Part shown: one piece after another, positions 1 through 7,331 of the stretch
Layout of the letters: each line of letters opens with the position of its first letter
Numbering within the stretch: position 1 is the first letter of the stretch
Origin: Candidatus Dormiibacterota bacterium
Lineage (GTDB): Bacteria > Chloroflexota > Dormibacteria > Aeolococcales > Bog-877
Direction: 5' to 3'
Assembly (NCBI GenBank): GCA_030038765.1
Contig: JASHRA010000166.1
Span: forward strand, 1 to 15,534
Length of the DNA stretch: 15,534 nt
Translations under genes and position numbers: made by a program
The notes under the pieces: model-generated
Databases searched by the model: none
The model's input: only the letters and a program-made list of their open reading frames with translations
What the model was told of the DNA's origin: nothing

Positions 1-156
1 GCGGTCTAGGTGCGAGGAATTGCACGCCGTCGCACTGGCAGACGGTAAGGAATGAGCCGCAGGCCGCGCACACCTGCGGTCTGTACCATGCGCCGACATG
101 TGTTCGGAGGCGCAGGTGAGCCGGGCCTCGTTCGCCGGAGAGCACCGTCGTCCAGC
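1..156. other. Left-edge stretch with no confident gene
   Basis: This lies downstream of the small minus-strand gene ending at 157. I recognise no RNA gene or complete CDS. One minus-strand frame is open from a GTG at 145 to the left edge (48 codons) and encodes CAACGSF followed by CQCD, a zinc-ribbon-like spacing of cysteines. Its third codon positions are only about 70% GC, below the confident genes here, and no Shine-Dalgarno is evident, so I do not call it as a gene. An 8-bp inverted repeat (CACCTGCG at 71-78, CGCAGGTG at 111-118) with a 32-nt spacer is also present and has no clear meaning. Confidence 0.3.
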
Positions 157-411
157 TCAGGCCGGGCGCGGCCCCTCCCCTCCACCCCTAGGCATCAGCT
201 CCCCGTACGTCTCCAGCGCGCGGGGTTCGGACCTCTGGAGTCTGCCCCTGCGTCGGGCCCGGGCCACACCCCGGAGCAGGTCCCAAGCGCCAGCGGCGCC
301 GGGGCCGAGGTCCTCGGTCAGCTGGAGCAGCTCCTCGCCGTAGCGCTCGCGGAAGCCGCGCGGGTAGAGGGCGAGGACGGCCCTGGAGCAGAGCAGCGCG
401 GCTCGCGTCAT
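157..411 (-). CDS. Small protein resembling a stand-alone permease-prefix domain, coupled to PadR
   Basis: This encodes 84 residues. Its ATG (411-409) shares one base with the TGA of the upstream padR-like gene (TGATG), so the two are very probably translated in a coupled way. The N-terminal half carries the pattern LALYPRGFRERYGEELL at about residues 12-28, then DLLRG near residue 44. That pattern is typical of short prefix segments in front of MacB/FtsX-like permeases, including the Acidobacterial duplicated orphan permeases, which often sit beside PadR regulators. No transmembrane segment and no permease follow: the protein ends in an Arg/Gly/Pro-rich tail. It could be a remnant of a longer permease or a true small partner of the regulator. 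The family resemblance is from memory of the motif; the function is unknown. Confidence 0.6.
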   Translation of the reverse strand: MTRAALLCSRAVLALYPRGFRERYGEELLQLTEDLGPGAAGAWDLLRGVARARRRGRLQRSEPRALETYGELMPRGGGEGPRPA

Positions 412-758
412 CAGGTCCCGGCCGAGGCCCGGGGCAGCGGCGCCGTGGGCCCCCTCTCCTCCAGGTGCCCGGAGTAGCGCAGGAAGCGAGCCATGGCGTC
501 CAGCTGCGCGTCCAGGAGCTGCTGGCCCCGCGCCGTCAGCTGGTAGGGGCGGCGCCGGCCCTCGGGGGGTAGCGCCTCGACCAGCCCGTAGGCCTCGAGC
601 CGGGAGAGGGCGCCGTAGAGGGTCCCCGGCCCGAGGTTGATCCCGGCCTGCTTGCGCACCTCCTGGACGATCGCGTAGCCGTGCCTGGGCCCCTCGGCCA
701 GGCTGGACAGGACGAGCAGACCCGGGTCTCTCCAACTGGGCCGGCCAGGTTGTTTCAA
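411..758 (-). CDS. PadR family transcriptional regulator
   Basis: This 115-residue winged-helix DNA-binding protein shows the PadR hallmarks in order: a hydrophobic first helix (LLVLSSLAEGPRHGYAI, residues 14-30), the recognition-helix motif GTLYGALSRLE (about 45-55) and the wing RRRPYQLTARG (about 68-78). It has only a short C-terminal helix, as in compact PadR proteins that dimerise through it. The start is a TTG at 758, chosen because GGGAG (769-765) sits six bases upstream and no ATG or GTG in this frame fits the conserved N terminus. PadR proteins usually repress their own operon and a neighbouring transport or stress gene. Here the co-translated partner is the 84-residue protein. A 7-bp inverted repeat at 777-797 just upstream is a candidate operator or hairpin. 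The family call is firm; the ligand and targets are unknown. Confidence 0.9.
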   Translation of the reverse strand: MKQPGRPSWRDPGLLVLSSLAEGPRHGYAIVQEVRKQAGINLGPGTLYGALSRLEAYGLVEALPPEGRRRPYQLTARGQQLLDAQLDAMARFLRYSGHLEERGPTAPLPRASAGT

Positions 759-776
759 GGCTCACTCCCATGAACT

Positions 777-797
777 GGCGGTGCGCTCCCCACCGCC
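777..797 (-). promoter_or_regulatory. Perfect 7-bp inverted repeat upstream of padR
   Basis: GGCGGTG (777-783) and CACCGCC (791-797) form a perfect dyad with a 7-nt spacer. It begins 18 bases upstream of the TTG start and lies between the stop of the acyl-CoA dehydrogenase and padR. It may be a 5'-leader hairpin or operator for PadR autoregulation, or a weak terminator of the upstream gene. No U-tract follows, so the terminator reading is the less likely. A second short repeat, ACGTGG at 801-806 and 831-836, lies just beyond it. Confidence 0.35.
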
Positions 798-861
798 GCT
801 ACGTGGACCGATACAACGATTCGAGATCAAACGTGGCGCGCTGTCGAGTCCCTCTCCCCCC

Positions 862-2001
862 TCAGGCCAGCAGGTGCTTGGCGATCACCAGACGCTGGAT
901 CTGGTTCGTCCCCTCGTAGATCTGCGTGATCTTGGCGTCGCGCATCATGCGCTCCACCGGGAACTCGTCGATGTAGCCGTAGCCGCCCAAGACCTGGACC
1001 GCGTCGGTGGTCACCCGCATGGCGGTGTCGGAGGCCACCAGTTTGGCCATGGCCGCGAGCCGGGTGATCCCCGGATCTCGGTCGTCGATGGCCCGGCAGG
1101 CCTCGTGGGTGAGGCAGCGGGCCGCCTCCAGCTGGGCCGCCATGTCGGCGAGCATGAACTGGATCCCCTGGAACTCGGAGATGGGACGGCCGAACTGGCG
1201 GCGCTGGCGCGCGTACTCCACCGCCCGCTCCAGGGCCCCGGCACCGATGCCCAGCGCCTGGGCCGCGATCTGGGGCCGGGAGCGGTCCAGGACCCCCATG
1301 GCGATCTTGAAGCCGTCGCCCTCCTCGCCCAGGCGCCGCCCCGCCGGCACCCGGCAGGAGCTGAAGACCAGCTCCGCCGTGTTGCTGCCCCTGATGCCGA
1401 GCTTGCCGTGGATGGTGTTGCGCTGGAGGCCCTCCGACTCCCCGTCGACGACGAAGGCGGAGATGCCCCGCGAGCCCTCGCCGGGCCCGGTCACGGCGAA
1501 GACGACGACGAGATCGGCCACGGCCCCGTTGGTGATCCACATCTTGGTGCCGTCAAGGACGTAGTCCTCACCCTCACGGCGGGCCCGGGTGCGCATCGCC
1601 GCCGGGTCGCTGCCGGCGTCCGGCTCACTGAGGGCGTAGGCGGCGATCTTGCTCCCACTGGCGAGCTGGGGCAGGAACTCGCGCCGCTGCGCCTCGCTGC
1701 CGCCCAGCACGATGGGGTAACCGCCCAGGCCCTGGACCGCGAGCAGCAGAGCGGAGGTGGCGCACACCTTGGCGATCTCCTCCACCGCCAGGGCCGTGGT
1801 CAGGGCGGAGCCGGAGACGCCCTGGTACTCCGGGGCGAAGGGGATGGCGAAGACGTCCTGCTCGCGGAGCAGGTCGACGATGTCCTGGGGGAACTCGCCG
1901 CTGCGGTCGATCTCGGCCGCCCGGGGCGCGATCCGCTCCCGCGCCAGCTCCCGCACCGAGGCCTGGATCGCCAGCCGATCCTCCCTCACCTCGGTCGCCA
2001 C
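862..2001 (-). CDS. Acyl-CoA dehydrogenase (FAD-dependent)
   Basis: This 379-residue enzyme oxidises an acyl-CoA to the trans-2-enoyl-CoA and passes electrons to electron-transfer flavoprotein in the cytoplasm. The three-domain layout is complete: an N-terminal helical part, the middle beta domain with ALSEPDAGSD and WITNGAV, and the C-terminal helical domain with RRQFGRPISEFQ and YEGTNQIQR. The glutamate of YEGT (about E363) is the catalytic base position of medium- and short-chain enzymes. The frame is open to a GTG at 2058, but I chose the GTG at 2001 because GGGAGG lies six bases upstream and the protein then starts like its relatives. A -10-like TACAAT inside an 8-bp dyad (2027-2053) precedes it. 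Gene order does not reveal the chain length or branched-chain preference. Function class is firm, substrate unknown. Confidence 0.93.
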   Translation of the reverse strand: MATEVREDRLAIQASVRELARERIAPRAAEIDRSGEFPQDIVDLLREQDVFAIPFAPEYQGVSGSALTTALAVEEIAKVCATSALLLAVQGLGGYPIVLGGSEAQRREFLPQLASGSKIAAYALSEPDAGSDPAAMRTRARREGEDYVLDGTKMWITNGAVADLVVVFAVTGPGEGSRGISAFVVDGESEGLQRNTIHGKLGIRGSNTAELVFSSCRVPAGRRLGEEGDGFKIAMGVLDRSRPQIAAQALGIGAGALERAVEYARQRRQFGRPISEFQGIQFMLADMAAQLEAARCLTHEACRAIDDRDPGITRLAAMAKLVASDTAMRVTTDAVQVLGGYGYIDEFPVERMMRDAKITQIYEGTNQIQRLVIAKHLLA

Positions 2002-2026
2002 CTGCTTCCTCCCGAGCCGGGCCAGA

Positions 2027-2053
2027 ACTCCTACCGCGGGGAATTGTAGGAGT
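2027..2053 (-). promoter_or_regulatory. Candidate promoter -10 inside an operator-like dyad, upstream of acyl-CoA dehydrogenase
   Basis: ACTCCTAC (2027-2034) and GTAGGAGT (2046-2053) are perfect 8-bp inverted arms with an 11-nt spacer. Read on the minus strand, the element contains TACAAT (2048-2043), five of six matches to the bacterial -10 box, followed by a Shine-Dalgarno and the GTG at 2001. This gives a predicted leader of about 35 bases. I see no good -35. A repressor binding the dyad would block RNA polymerase directly, as TetR-type regulators of fatty-acid genes do. The dyad is seen; the regulator is inferred. Confidence 0.5.
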
Positions 2054-2058
2054 CGCAC

Positions 2059-2498
2059 CTTGGGCGGCCCGCCCCGGTGAAGGCCGGCCAGGACCCGGGC
2101 GGGGGTGCGGGAGCAGCCCGGCGGGTACCCAGCGGGCCCGTCACGGCCGGAGAGTCGCCAGGGGGACGCCGCCGCACCCCACCATCGTCCGGCCGCAGTA
2201 GGCCCGGCAAGAGATGCCTGATCAGGCCCAGGCGCCCTGTGCGACCAGACGACACACCCCCGGCTGGCGGGGCCTGATCGAACAGGGGACGCGGGGCGGT
2301 GGCCGCCGCCAGAGCGGCGCTGGAGAAGAGGCGTACTAGCCGCCGGCCGTCACCCACGCTGCCAACGTGGGGCTGGCGGAGCCGCGGGGCAGGGGAGGGC
2401 GGGTGCCGGGCCGCCTGGCTACGGGAGCGAGAGGAGAGCCGAGGGCGGCAGCGGACGAGGGCGAGGCCCCGCGCCGGTCCGGGCGCCCGGGCGGGCGA
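2059..2498. other. Long intergenic region between cupin and acyl-CoA dehydrogenase genes
   Basis: No convincing gene is present; open frames on both strands are GC-driven and lack start signals and family resemblance. It holds several dyads. GCCTGATCAGGC (2216-2227) is a perfect 12-nt palindrome whose right part, GATCAGGCCC (2220-2229), is repeated inverted as GGGCCTGATC (2270-2279). CCCACG/CGTGGG (2353-2358, 2366-2371) is a short hairpin. CGCCCGGGCG (2484-2493) lies just after the cupin stop and may help terminate transcription, though without a U-tract. The stretch may be a long leader or regulatory region for the downstream acyl-CoA dehydrogenase or hold a structured RNA, but I cannot match it to a known riboswitch. 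Confidence 0.5.
2216..2279. repeat. Cluster of three GCCTGATC half-sites
   Basis: Two half-sites overlap to make the palindrome GCCTGATCAGGC (2216-2227). The third lies about 50 bp away (2272-2279). The 10-bp arms GATCAGGCCC and GGGCCTGATC (2220-2229 and 2270-2279) could pair over a 40-nt loop. It could be an operator with a secondary site, or the closing stem of a structured RNA. No factor can be named. Confidence 0.4.
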
Positions 2499-2945
2499 TC
2501 ACTCCTCGGTGCTGGCCATCAGCCCGACCAGCACGCAGTCCTCGTCACCGGAGTTCAGCCAGCCGTGGCGGGTGCCTCTCTGGACCACCGAATCGCCTCG
2601 CCGCAGGGTCACATCACCGGCCTCCAGCAGCAGGGTCACGCTGCCGCTGAAGACCAACATGCAGTCCACCGTCGTGGTGGAGTGGAAGTCGATCCGCTCA
2701 CCCGGCCCCAGCGCGAACCACCTCCAGACGACCTCCCCCGGCCCTGGGTCGAGGTCGGCCTCGGCGGGCACATCGGTGGCCGCCGAGGTAGGAGCCGGCA
2801 GCGTCAGCGCCCAGAGATCGACGGACGTGTACTGCTCCAAGACAGCCTGCTTCCCGCAGACCTCGTCCACCACCACGGCCGACCTGCCGTCCCGGTCGAC
2901 GCCGGTGACCACCCGTCGCACCGACTGTAACGCCGCACCCGCCAT
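2499..2945 (-). CDS. Cupin domain protein
   Basis: This is a 148-residue single-domain cupin. A short beta-rich N-terminal part with VVTGVDRDGRSAVV leads into the barrel. The metal-site region is reduced: one histidine in DFHSTTTVD (H88) with an aspartate (D94) where classical cupins have H-X-H and E, and a second histidine in VQRGTRHGW (H127). The pattern VQRGT-H-W-N is shared by a family of small cupins found beside catabolic genes, whose activity is mostly unknown. The ATG at 2945 is chosen over a GTG at 2987 because GGGAGG sits six bases upstream and the longer N terminus is not cupin-like. It starts 52 bases after the solute-binding protein stop and is probably in the same operon. It may act as a small-molecule sensor, isomerase or dioxygenase-like enzyme; none can be chosen. 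Confidence 0.85.
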   Translation of the reverse strand: MAGAALQSVRRVVTGVDRDGRSAVVVDEVCGKQAVLEQYTSVDLWALTLPAPTSAATDVPAEADLDPGPGEVVWRWFALGPGERIDFHSTTTVDCMLVFSGSVTLLLEAGDVTLRRGDSVVQRGTRHGWLNSGDEDCVLVGLMASTEE

Positions 2946-2997
2946 CAGAGACCTCCCGTGCACGGTGTCGCGCGGCGCCGGCGACACGACTTCTGGC

Positions 2998-4983
2998 TCA
3001 ACTTCCCCAGCGGTAGAACTGAGGAAAGACCTGGTCGATCACTCCCTGGGGCAGGAGCCCGTGGAGATCCTTCTTGTACAGGGTCAGCTGCAGTGGTGGC
3101 AGCGGCATCCACATCGCGGGCAACTGTTCTGCGAGGTAGTCCTCGTACTTGAACATGGCCTTCACCTCGGCCGCCTCGGTCGGCTCCGTCTCGGTCGCAG
3201 TGATGTGGGCGTCGTTCTGGGTGCTGGAGTAATAGCCAGAGTTGCTGCCAGCTCCGGTACCGAAGATCTCCTCCCCGGTGGGGAGGTAGTCCGGCCCGAA
3301 GGTCCACCCGACGAAGAGGTCGGCCACATCCCAGTTGGAGCAGGGCGTGGAGGGGGCACAGCCGTCGAACTCGGTCCCGATCACGTCGTCGAAGGGCTCC
3401 TCCTGAGGTGTGATGTCGATCCCCGCCGTCTGCCGGGCGGTGGATTGGAGCGACTCGACCGTCTGGCTCCCGGCGGTGTTGCCGCTCGCGTAGAGCAGGC
3501 GGAAGGCCGCCTTCTGGTGGGCGGCGACGCCCTTGCCGCATTCCCCCGGACCGTCGCCAGGCTTCTCACAGTAGCTGACGCCGGCGGGCACTACCTTCCA
3601 ACCGTGCTCGGTCAGTAGCTTGCGGGCCCTGGCAGGGTCGTAGCGATAGGGGCCGGCTCCACGTTCCAAGCTGCTGGTGTAGGCATTGGGCGGCTGGCTG
3701 GGCACGGGCCCGGTGGTCACCGACCCGTAGCCGCCCAGGAACTTGGACAGGTACAGGGGCTGGTCCACCAGCAGCTGGAGGGCTTGGCGGAAGTACAGCT
3801 GGTCGAAGAGTGGGCCCGTCTTGGGGTTGGTGAAGTTGTAGGACGCGTAGCCGATGCCGTAGACGTCCCAGGGACTGAAGTCGTAGTCGCCCGCCTTGAG
3901 GAACTCCTCGCGAGCCCCCAGGTCCTGGGGCGGGAGGTAGCCGATCGTCAGTCCCCCACTGCGGAGCGCCACCGCCTCGGCGGAGTCGGTGGTGAAGGGA
4001 AGTTCCTCGAAGGCGCTGATGGTGGGCTTGGGGCTTCCCGAGTAGAGCTTGTTGGGCACCAGCTTGACGAAGCCGCTGGTGGTGTACTGGCTCATGCGGA
4101 AGGCGCCGTCGACCACTTGCCAGAGGGGGTCGGTGGCATAGGTGGCGAGGTCCTGCGCCTGGGCGTTCAGGAACTGTGCCACCCCGAGGGCTCCCGTCGT
4201 CGCCGTACCTGGGTCACGGGGAACGTAGAGCGCAGGGCTGGTGTTGGGGAGCGCTTCGCGCGCCTCGGCCGACAGGTCAGCGTCACCGACCGGTGAAGCG
4301 GCCGAGAGCCGGTCCCACGCCGACTCCGGTATCGGGGTGATGAGGCTGAGCTCGTTGTAGAGGAACCAGGTCGGGTTGTAGGCGGCGTTGAGGTGAAGGA
4401 CCAGGCTGTAGGTACCCGTCTGCGCGTAGGAAACGACGTTCTCCGGGAAGTTGCCGGGGACGAAGAACCCGTAGCCGGGCCCGGGCGCCGAGCCCGAGCC
4501 GACGACGGGCGCGTTCGGGTCCGTCACTGCGGAGAGCAGGTCCATCCAGAAGACCAGGTCACGGGCCGTGATCGGCTGCCCGTTGGACCAGACCCAGTGC
4601 TTGAGGGTGATGGTCACGACCCGGTCGCCGTCGGAGAACCGGGGTGGCTCGCCGACGCTCAACGATTGGTCCAGGGCCGGCTTGCCGGTGGCGTCGAACA
4701 CGTAGAGAGAGGGATAGAGCACGTTGCTGAACTGGGCGAAGTTCGCATTGCTCTCCTCGGCCGAGCTCTCCAGCGGAAGGATGTAGGTGGGGGGTTGCCC
4801 TGGCTGCTCGGCGAAGGTGACGACCTTGCCGGCGGAGGCGACGACGACGTTGGCGCCGAGCAGGCTCGCGGTGGAGACCGCGAGGGCGGCCATGACGACC
4901 GTTGTCACGATCCGCCGACAGCTCCCGGCGACGGAGCGCGGCCCGCCCGCCTGCCGGCGAGCGGCTCTACCTGGGTCACGCAA
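2998..4983 (-). CDS. ABC transporter substrate-binding protein, family 5 (oligopeptide/nickel type)
   Basis: This 661-residue extracytoplasmic protein would capture a peptide or other solute for an ABC importer. A secretion signal is visible: basic residues near position 23, a hydrophobic stretch at about 26-48 and an ASA-type cleavage site near 51. No lipobox cysteine follows, so anchoring differs from the usual lipoprotein. The mature part has the family 5 pattern: VTITLKHWVWSNGQPITARD at about 122-141, then FDQLYFRQALQLLVD near 396-410, and a YDPARARKLLTEHGW motif. Two cysteine pairs (YCEK/ECGK, DGCA/PCSN) may form disulfides. The start is a TTG behind GGGAGG-rich sequence. No permease or ATPase gene is adjacent, so it must use a transporter encoded elsewhere or act alone. 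Codon third positions look less GC-biased than in the thiolase next to it. Confidence 0.9.
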   Translation of the reverse strand: MRDPGRAARRQAGGPRSVAGSCRRIVTTVVMAALAVSTASLLGANVVVASAGKVVTFAEQPGQPPTYILPLESSAEESNANFAQFSNVLYPSLYVFDATGKPALDQSLSVGEPPRFSDGDRVVTITLKHWVWSNGQPITARDLVFWMDLLSAVTDPNAPVVGSGSAPGPGYGFFVPGNFPENVVSYAQTGTYSLVLHLNAAYNPTWFLYNELSLITPIPESAWDRLSAASPVGDADLSAEAREALPNTSPALYVPRDPGTATTGALGVAQFLNAQAQDLATYATDPLWQVVDGAFRMSQYTTSGFVKLVPNKLYSGSPKPTISAFEELPFTTDSAEAVALRSGGLTIGYLPPQDLGAREEFLKAGDYDFSPWDVYGIGYASYNFTNPKTGPLFDQLYFRQALQLLVDQPLYLSKFLGGYGSVTTGPVPSQPPNAYTSSLERGAGPYRYDPARARKLLTEHGWKVVPAGVSYCEKPGDGPGECGKGVAAHQKAAFRLLYASGNTAGSQTVESLQSTARQTAGIDITPQEEPFDDVIGTEFDGCAPSTPCSNWDVADLFVGWTFGPDYLPTGEEIFGTGAGSNSGYYSSTQNDAHITATETEPTEAAEVKAMFKYEDYLAEQLPAMWMPLPPLQLTLYKKDLHGLLPQGVIDQVFPQFYRWGS

Positions 4984-5061
4984 CTCCCGCCCCTCCCTTG
5001 TCGGTTTTCGGATGGTCCGCCCGCGGGACCCTTAGCCGTCGATCGCGCCGGGACGCCAGTC

Positions 5062-6258
5062 TCAGGCGACCTCCACCAGCGTCGCCTCACCCTGAGCGGT
5101 CCCGGAGCAGATGGTGGCGGCGCCGACGCCGCCGCCGCGGCGGCGCAGCTCCAGCACGCAGCTGACCAGGATGCGGGCCCCCGAGGCCCCCACCGGGTGG
5201 CCCACGGCGATGGCCCCGCCGTTGGGGTTGACCCGCTCCTCGGACAGCTCCAGCATGCGGGAGCTGGTGATCACCACCGAGGCGAAGGCCTCATTGATCT
5301 CCACCACCTGGAGGTCGGGGGCGGTGAGCCCGCCCCCGGTCTTGCCCAGGGCCTGGCTCAGCGCGGTGGCGGGAACCGTCGCCAGGTAGGGGTGCTCCGC
5401 CGCCGACTCGCCGTAGCCCAGCCAGCGGGCCCAGGGCTCCTGCCGGAGCGCCCGCGCCCTCTCCCGGCTGGCCAGCACCAGCACCGCCGCCCCGTCGTTG
5501 ATGCCCGGGGCATTGCCGGCGGTGACGCTGCCCCCGGGGCCCCCGAAGACGGGCCGGAGCGCGGCCAGCCGCTCCAGGGTGGTGTCGGGCCGGGGCTGCT
5601 CGTCGCGGTCGACGAGCGTGGTCCCGGAGCGCGCCTCCACCTCCACCGGGACCAGCTCCTCGGCGATCTTGCCCGCCTGGCGGGCGGCCTCGTAGCGCTG
5701 CTGGGAGCGGAGCGCGTAGCGGTCCTGCTCCTCGCGGGAGACGCCCAGCTCGGCCGCCACCTCGGTCCCGTGCTGGCCCATGGAAACCTCGTCGACGGGG
5801 CAGGTGAGCCCGTCCCAGAGCATGGAGTCGTAGAGCGTGGGCGGCTCGGTGACGGCCATGCCACGGCGCACCCGGGGCAGCAGCATGGGCGCCTGGGACA
5901 TCGACTCCATGCCCCCGGCCACGACCAGGTCCGCCTCCCCGGCCTGGATCAGCAGGGCGGCCAGGTTGACCGCCTTGAGCGAGGAGGCACAGACCTTGTT
6001 GATGGAGAGGGAGGGGACCTGGGCGGGGATGCCTGCCCGGAGCGCCGCCTGCCGGGCCGGGATCTGGCCCTGGCCGGCGGTGATGACGGTGCCGAGGATG
6101 CACTGCTCGACCTCGCCCGGGGTGACCCCGGCCCGGCCCAGCGCGGCCCGGATGGCCTGGGCCGCCAGCTCCACAGCGGGCACGCTGCTGAGCGAGCCGG
6201 CCAGCCTGCCGAAGGGGGTGCGGGCCGCCGCCAGGATGACCGGGTCACGATCGCTCAC
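5062..6258 (-). CDS. Thiolase (acetyl-CoA C-acyltransferase)
   Basis: This 398-residue enzyme cleaves 3-ketoacyl-CoA with CoA in beta-oxidation, or condenses two acetyl-CoA in the reverse direction. The catalytic set is complete: nucleophile C90 in INKVCASSLKAV, N322 in EINEAFA, H354 in AVGHPVGASG, and the second cysteine C384 in ICSGTAQGEA. The last motif differs slightly from the common C-x-G-G-G-x-G. GGMESMSQAP is also present. The GTG at 6258 is chosen because the typical N terminus DPVILAAARTPFGR begins right after it; the much longer open frame is unlike the family. No strong Shine-Dalgarno precedes it. It lies 73 bases after the NmrA-like gene and is probably cotranscribed with it. Biosynthetic versus degradative thiolase cannot be separated by eye. 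Confidence 0.94.
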   Translation of the reverse strand: MSDRDPVILAAARTPFGRLAGSLSSVPAVELAAQAIRAALGRAGVTPGEVEQCILGTVITAGQGQIPARQAALRAGIPAQVPSLSINKVCASSLKAVNLAALLIQAGEADLVVAGGMESMSQAPMLLPRVRRGMAVTEPPTLYDSMLWDGLTCPVDEVSMGQHGTEVAAELGVSREEQDRYALRSQQRYEAARQAGKIAEELVPVEVEARSGTTLVDRDEQPRPDTTLERLAALRPVFGGPGGSVTAGNAPGINDGAAVLVLASRERARALRQEPWARWLGYGESAAEHPYLATVPATALSQALGKTGGGLTAPDLQVVEINEAFASVVITSSRMLELSEERVNPNGGAIAVGHPVGASGARILVSCVLELRRRGGGVGAATICSGTAQGEATLVEVA

Positions 6259-6331
6259 GGCTCCATCGTAGACCCGCCGGGGTGGGCCACCCGCCACCGG
6301 GACCCTTCGCGGACCCCGCCCCGCCCCGGGC

Positions 6332-7093
6332 TCAGCCCCGGTGCTGGCGAAGGAACTGGCCCCAGGTCTTGGTCCCGAGGAGCCCGCCCGGCGGGACCAG
6401 GAGGCCTCCCTCTCGGATCCTCGGGATCCGAGGCACCGGGAGCTCCAGCACGGGCCGGGAGCGGCCACGCACCTCGAGGTAGGTGCGGATCACCTGGGCG
6501 AAGCTCAGCACCTCGGGCCCGCCCATGTCGGGGGCCCGGCCCCGGGGCTCCCCCAGGGTCAGCTCCACCATCCGCCCGGCGACCTCGCCGGCGTCCACCG
6601 GCTGGACCAGGAAGCCGCGGGGCGCGGGCACCAGGGGCAGGCGGGCGAGGCGGGAGGCGCCGGCCAGGACGAGGGTGAAGAACTGGGTCGCCCGGAGCAC
6701 GGTCCAGGGGATGCCGGCGGCCGCGATCGCCTGCTCGGAGGCGAGCTTGGAGCGCAGGTAGCCGGCCTGGACCCGGTCCACCCCGACGATGGAGATGTAG
6801 AGCAGGTGGCGCACCCCGGCCCGCGACGCCTCCGCCAGGATCCGCTGGGTCATCTGCAGGTCGCTGCGGTTGAGGCTGGCCAGGTGGACCACGGTGCCCA
6901 CGTCCTCCAGAGCCGCGGTCACACCCTCCCCGGTCCTGAGGTCGCCCGAGACGAAGTCGACGCCGTCGCGAGCCCGGGCGGCCGGGTGCCGGCTCAGCAC
7001 CCGGACCCGGCGTCCAGCCTGGACCAGGCCCTCCACCACGGGGCGCCCCAGGGTCCCGGTGCCTCCGGTGACCAGGACCTCGTCCTCCGCCAT
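6332..7093 (-). CDS. NmrA-like / atypical SDR NAD(P)-binding protein
   Basis: This is a 253-residue Rossmann-fold protein. The dinucleotide-binding loop TGGTGTLGRPVV lies at residues 9-20, followed by RVLSRHP (about 31-37), where the arginine favours NADP(H). It continues with VVHLAS (about 68-73) and the SDR-like YLRSKLASEQ segment near 111-120. The combination of G-x-x-G-x-x-G, HLLYISIVGVD and YxxxK places it among atypical SDRs of the NmrA/HSCARG type, which act as redox sensors, epimerases or subunits bound to membrane complexes. The ATG at 7093 follows a GGGGGA stretch eight bases upstream. It is the first gene of a likely two-gene unit with the thiolase. Nothing in the sequence fixes a substrate. 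Confidence 0.87.
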   Translation of the reverse strand: MAEDEVLVTGGTGTLGRPVVEGLVQAGRRVRVLSRHPAARARDGVDFVSGDLRTGEGVTAALEDVGTVVHLASLNRSDLQMTQRILAEASRAGVRHLLYISIVGVDRVQAGYLRSKLASEQAIAAAGIPWTVLRATQFFTLVLAGASRLARLPLVPAPRGFLVQPVDAGEVAGRMVELTLGEPRGRAPDMGGPEVLSFAQVIRTYLEVRGRSRPVLELPVPRIPRIREGGLLVPPGGLLGTKTWGQFLRQHRG

Positions 7094-7331
7094 CCGGCCA
7101 TCCCCCGCTACCGTCTCCTCAGCGACGTTGAGGTTAGCTGGACTCCCGGCGCGGCGGGCAGCAGCTCAGGCTTCCCGGGGCGGGGTGGGGGCCGGTGGGG
7201 CCCATCGGAGCCTCCCTCCCACGGGCAGGCGCCACCAGCGCGCCGGCCGCGAGCCCCGGGGGAGCGGTGCTTCCAGGTCGGGGCCGACAGCCACCGGAGT
7301 GCGCGCCGCGAACGCCCGGCGCCGAGGTCGC
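7094..7331. promoter_or_regulatory. Intergenic region with a weak promoter candidate for the NmrA-like gene
   Basis: This stretch separates the vapC-like stop from the NmrA-like start. On the minus strand, TAACCT (7136-7131) fits the TANNNT -10 pattern and would give a leader of about 30 bases. It overlaps a 5-bp inverted repeat, CCTCA (7117-7121) and TGAGG (7129-7133). No convincing -35 is visible. The rest is GC-rich without a recognised element or gene. Confidence 0.25.

Noticed and set aside
1..156. Possible tRNA around the GTTCGG at 102
   Set aside because: No acceptor stem, anticodon stem or T-loop consensus could be assembled around it.
2031..2357. Minus-strand open frame of 108 codons in the long intergenic region
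   Set aside because: It overlaps the promoter and dyad of the acyl-CoA dehydrogenase and has no Shine-Dalgarno or family resemblance.
4393..6678. Plus-strand open frame of 761 codons
   Set aside because: It is antisense to the thiolase, NmrA-like and solute-binding genes, is rich in Gly/Arg/His/Asp repeats typical of GC-driven shadows, and shows no domain.
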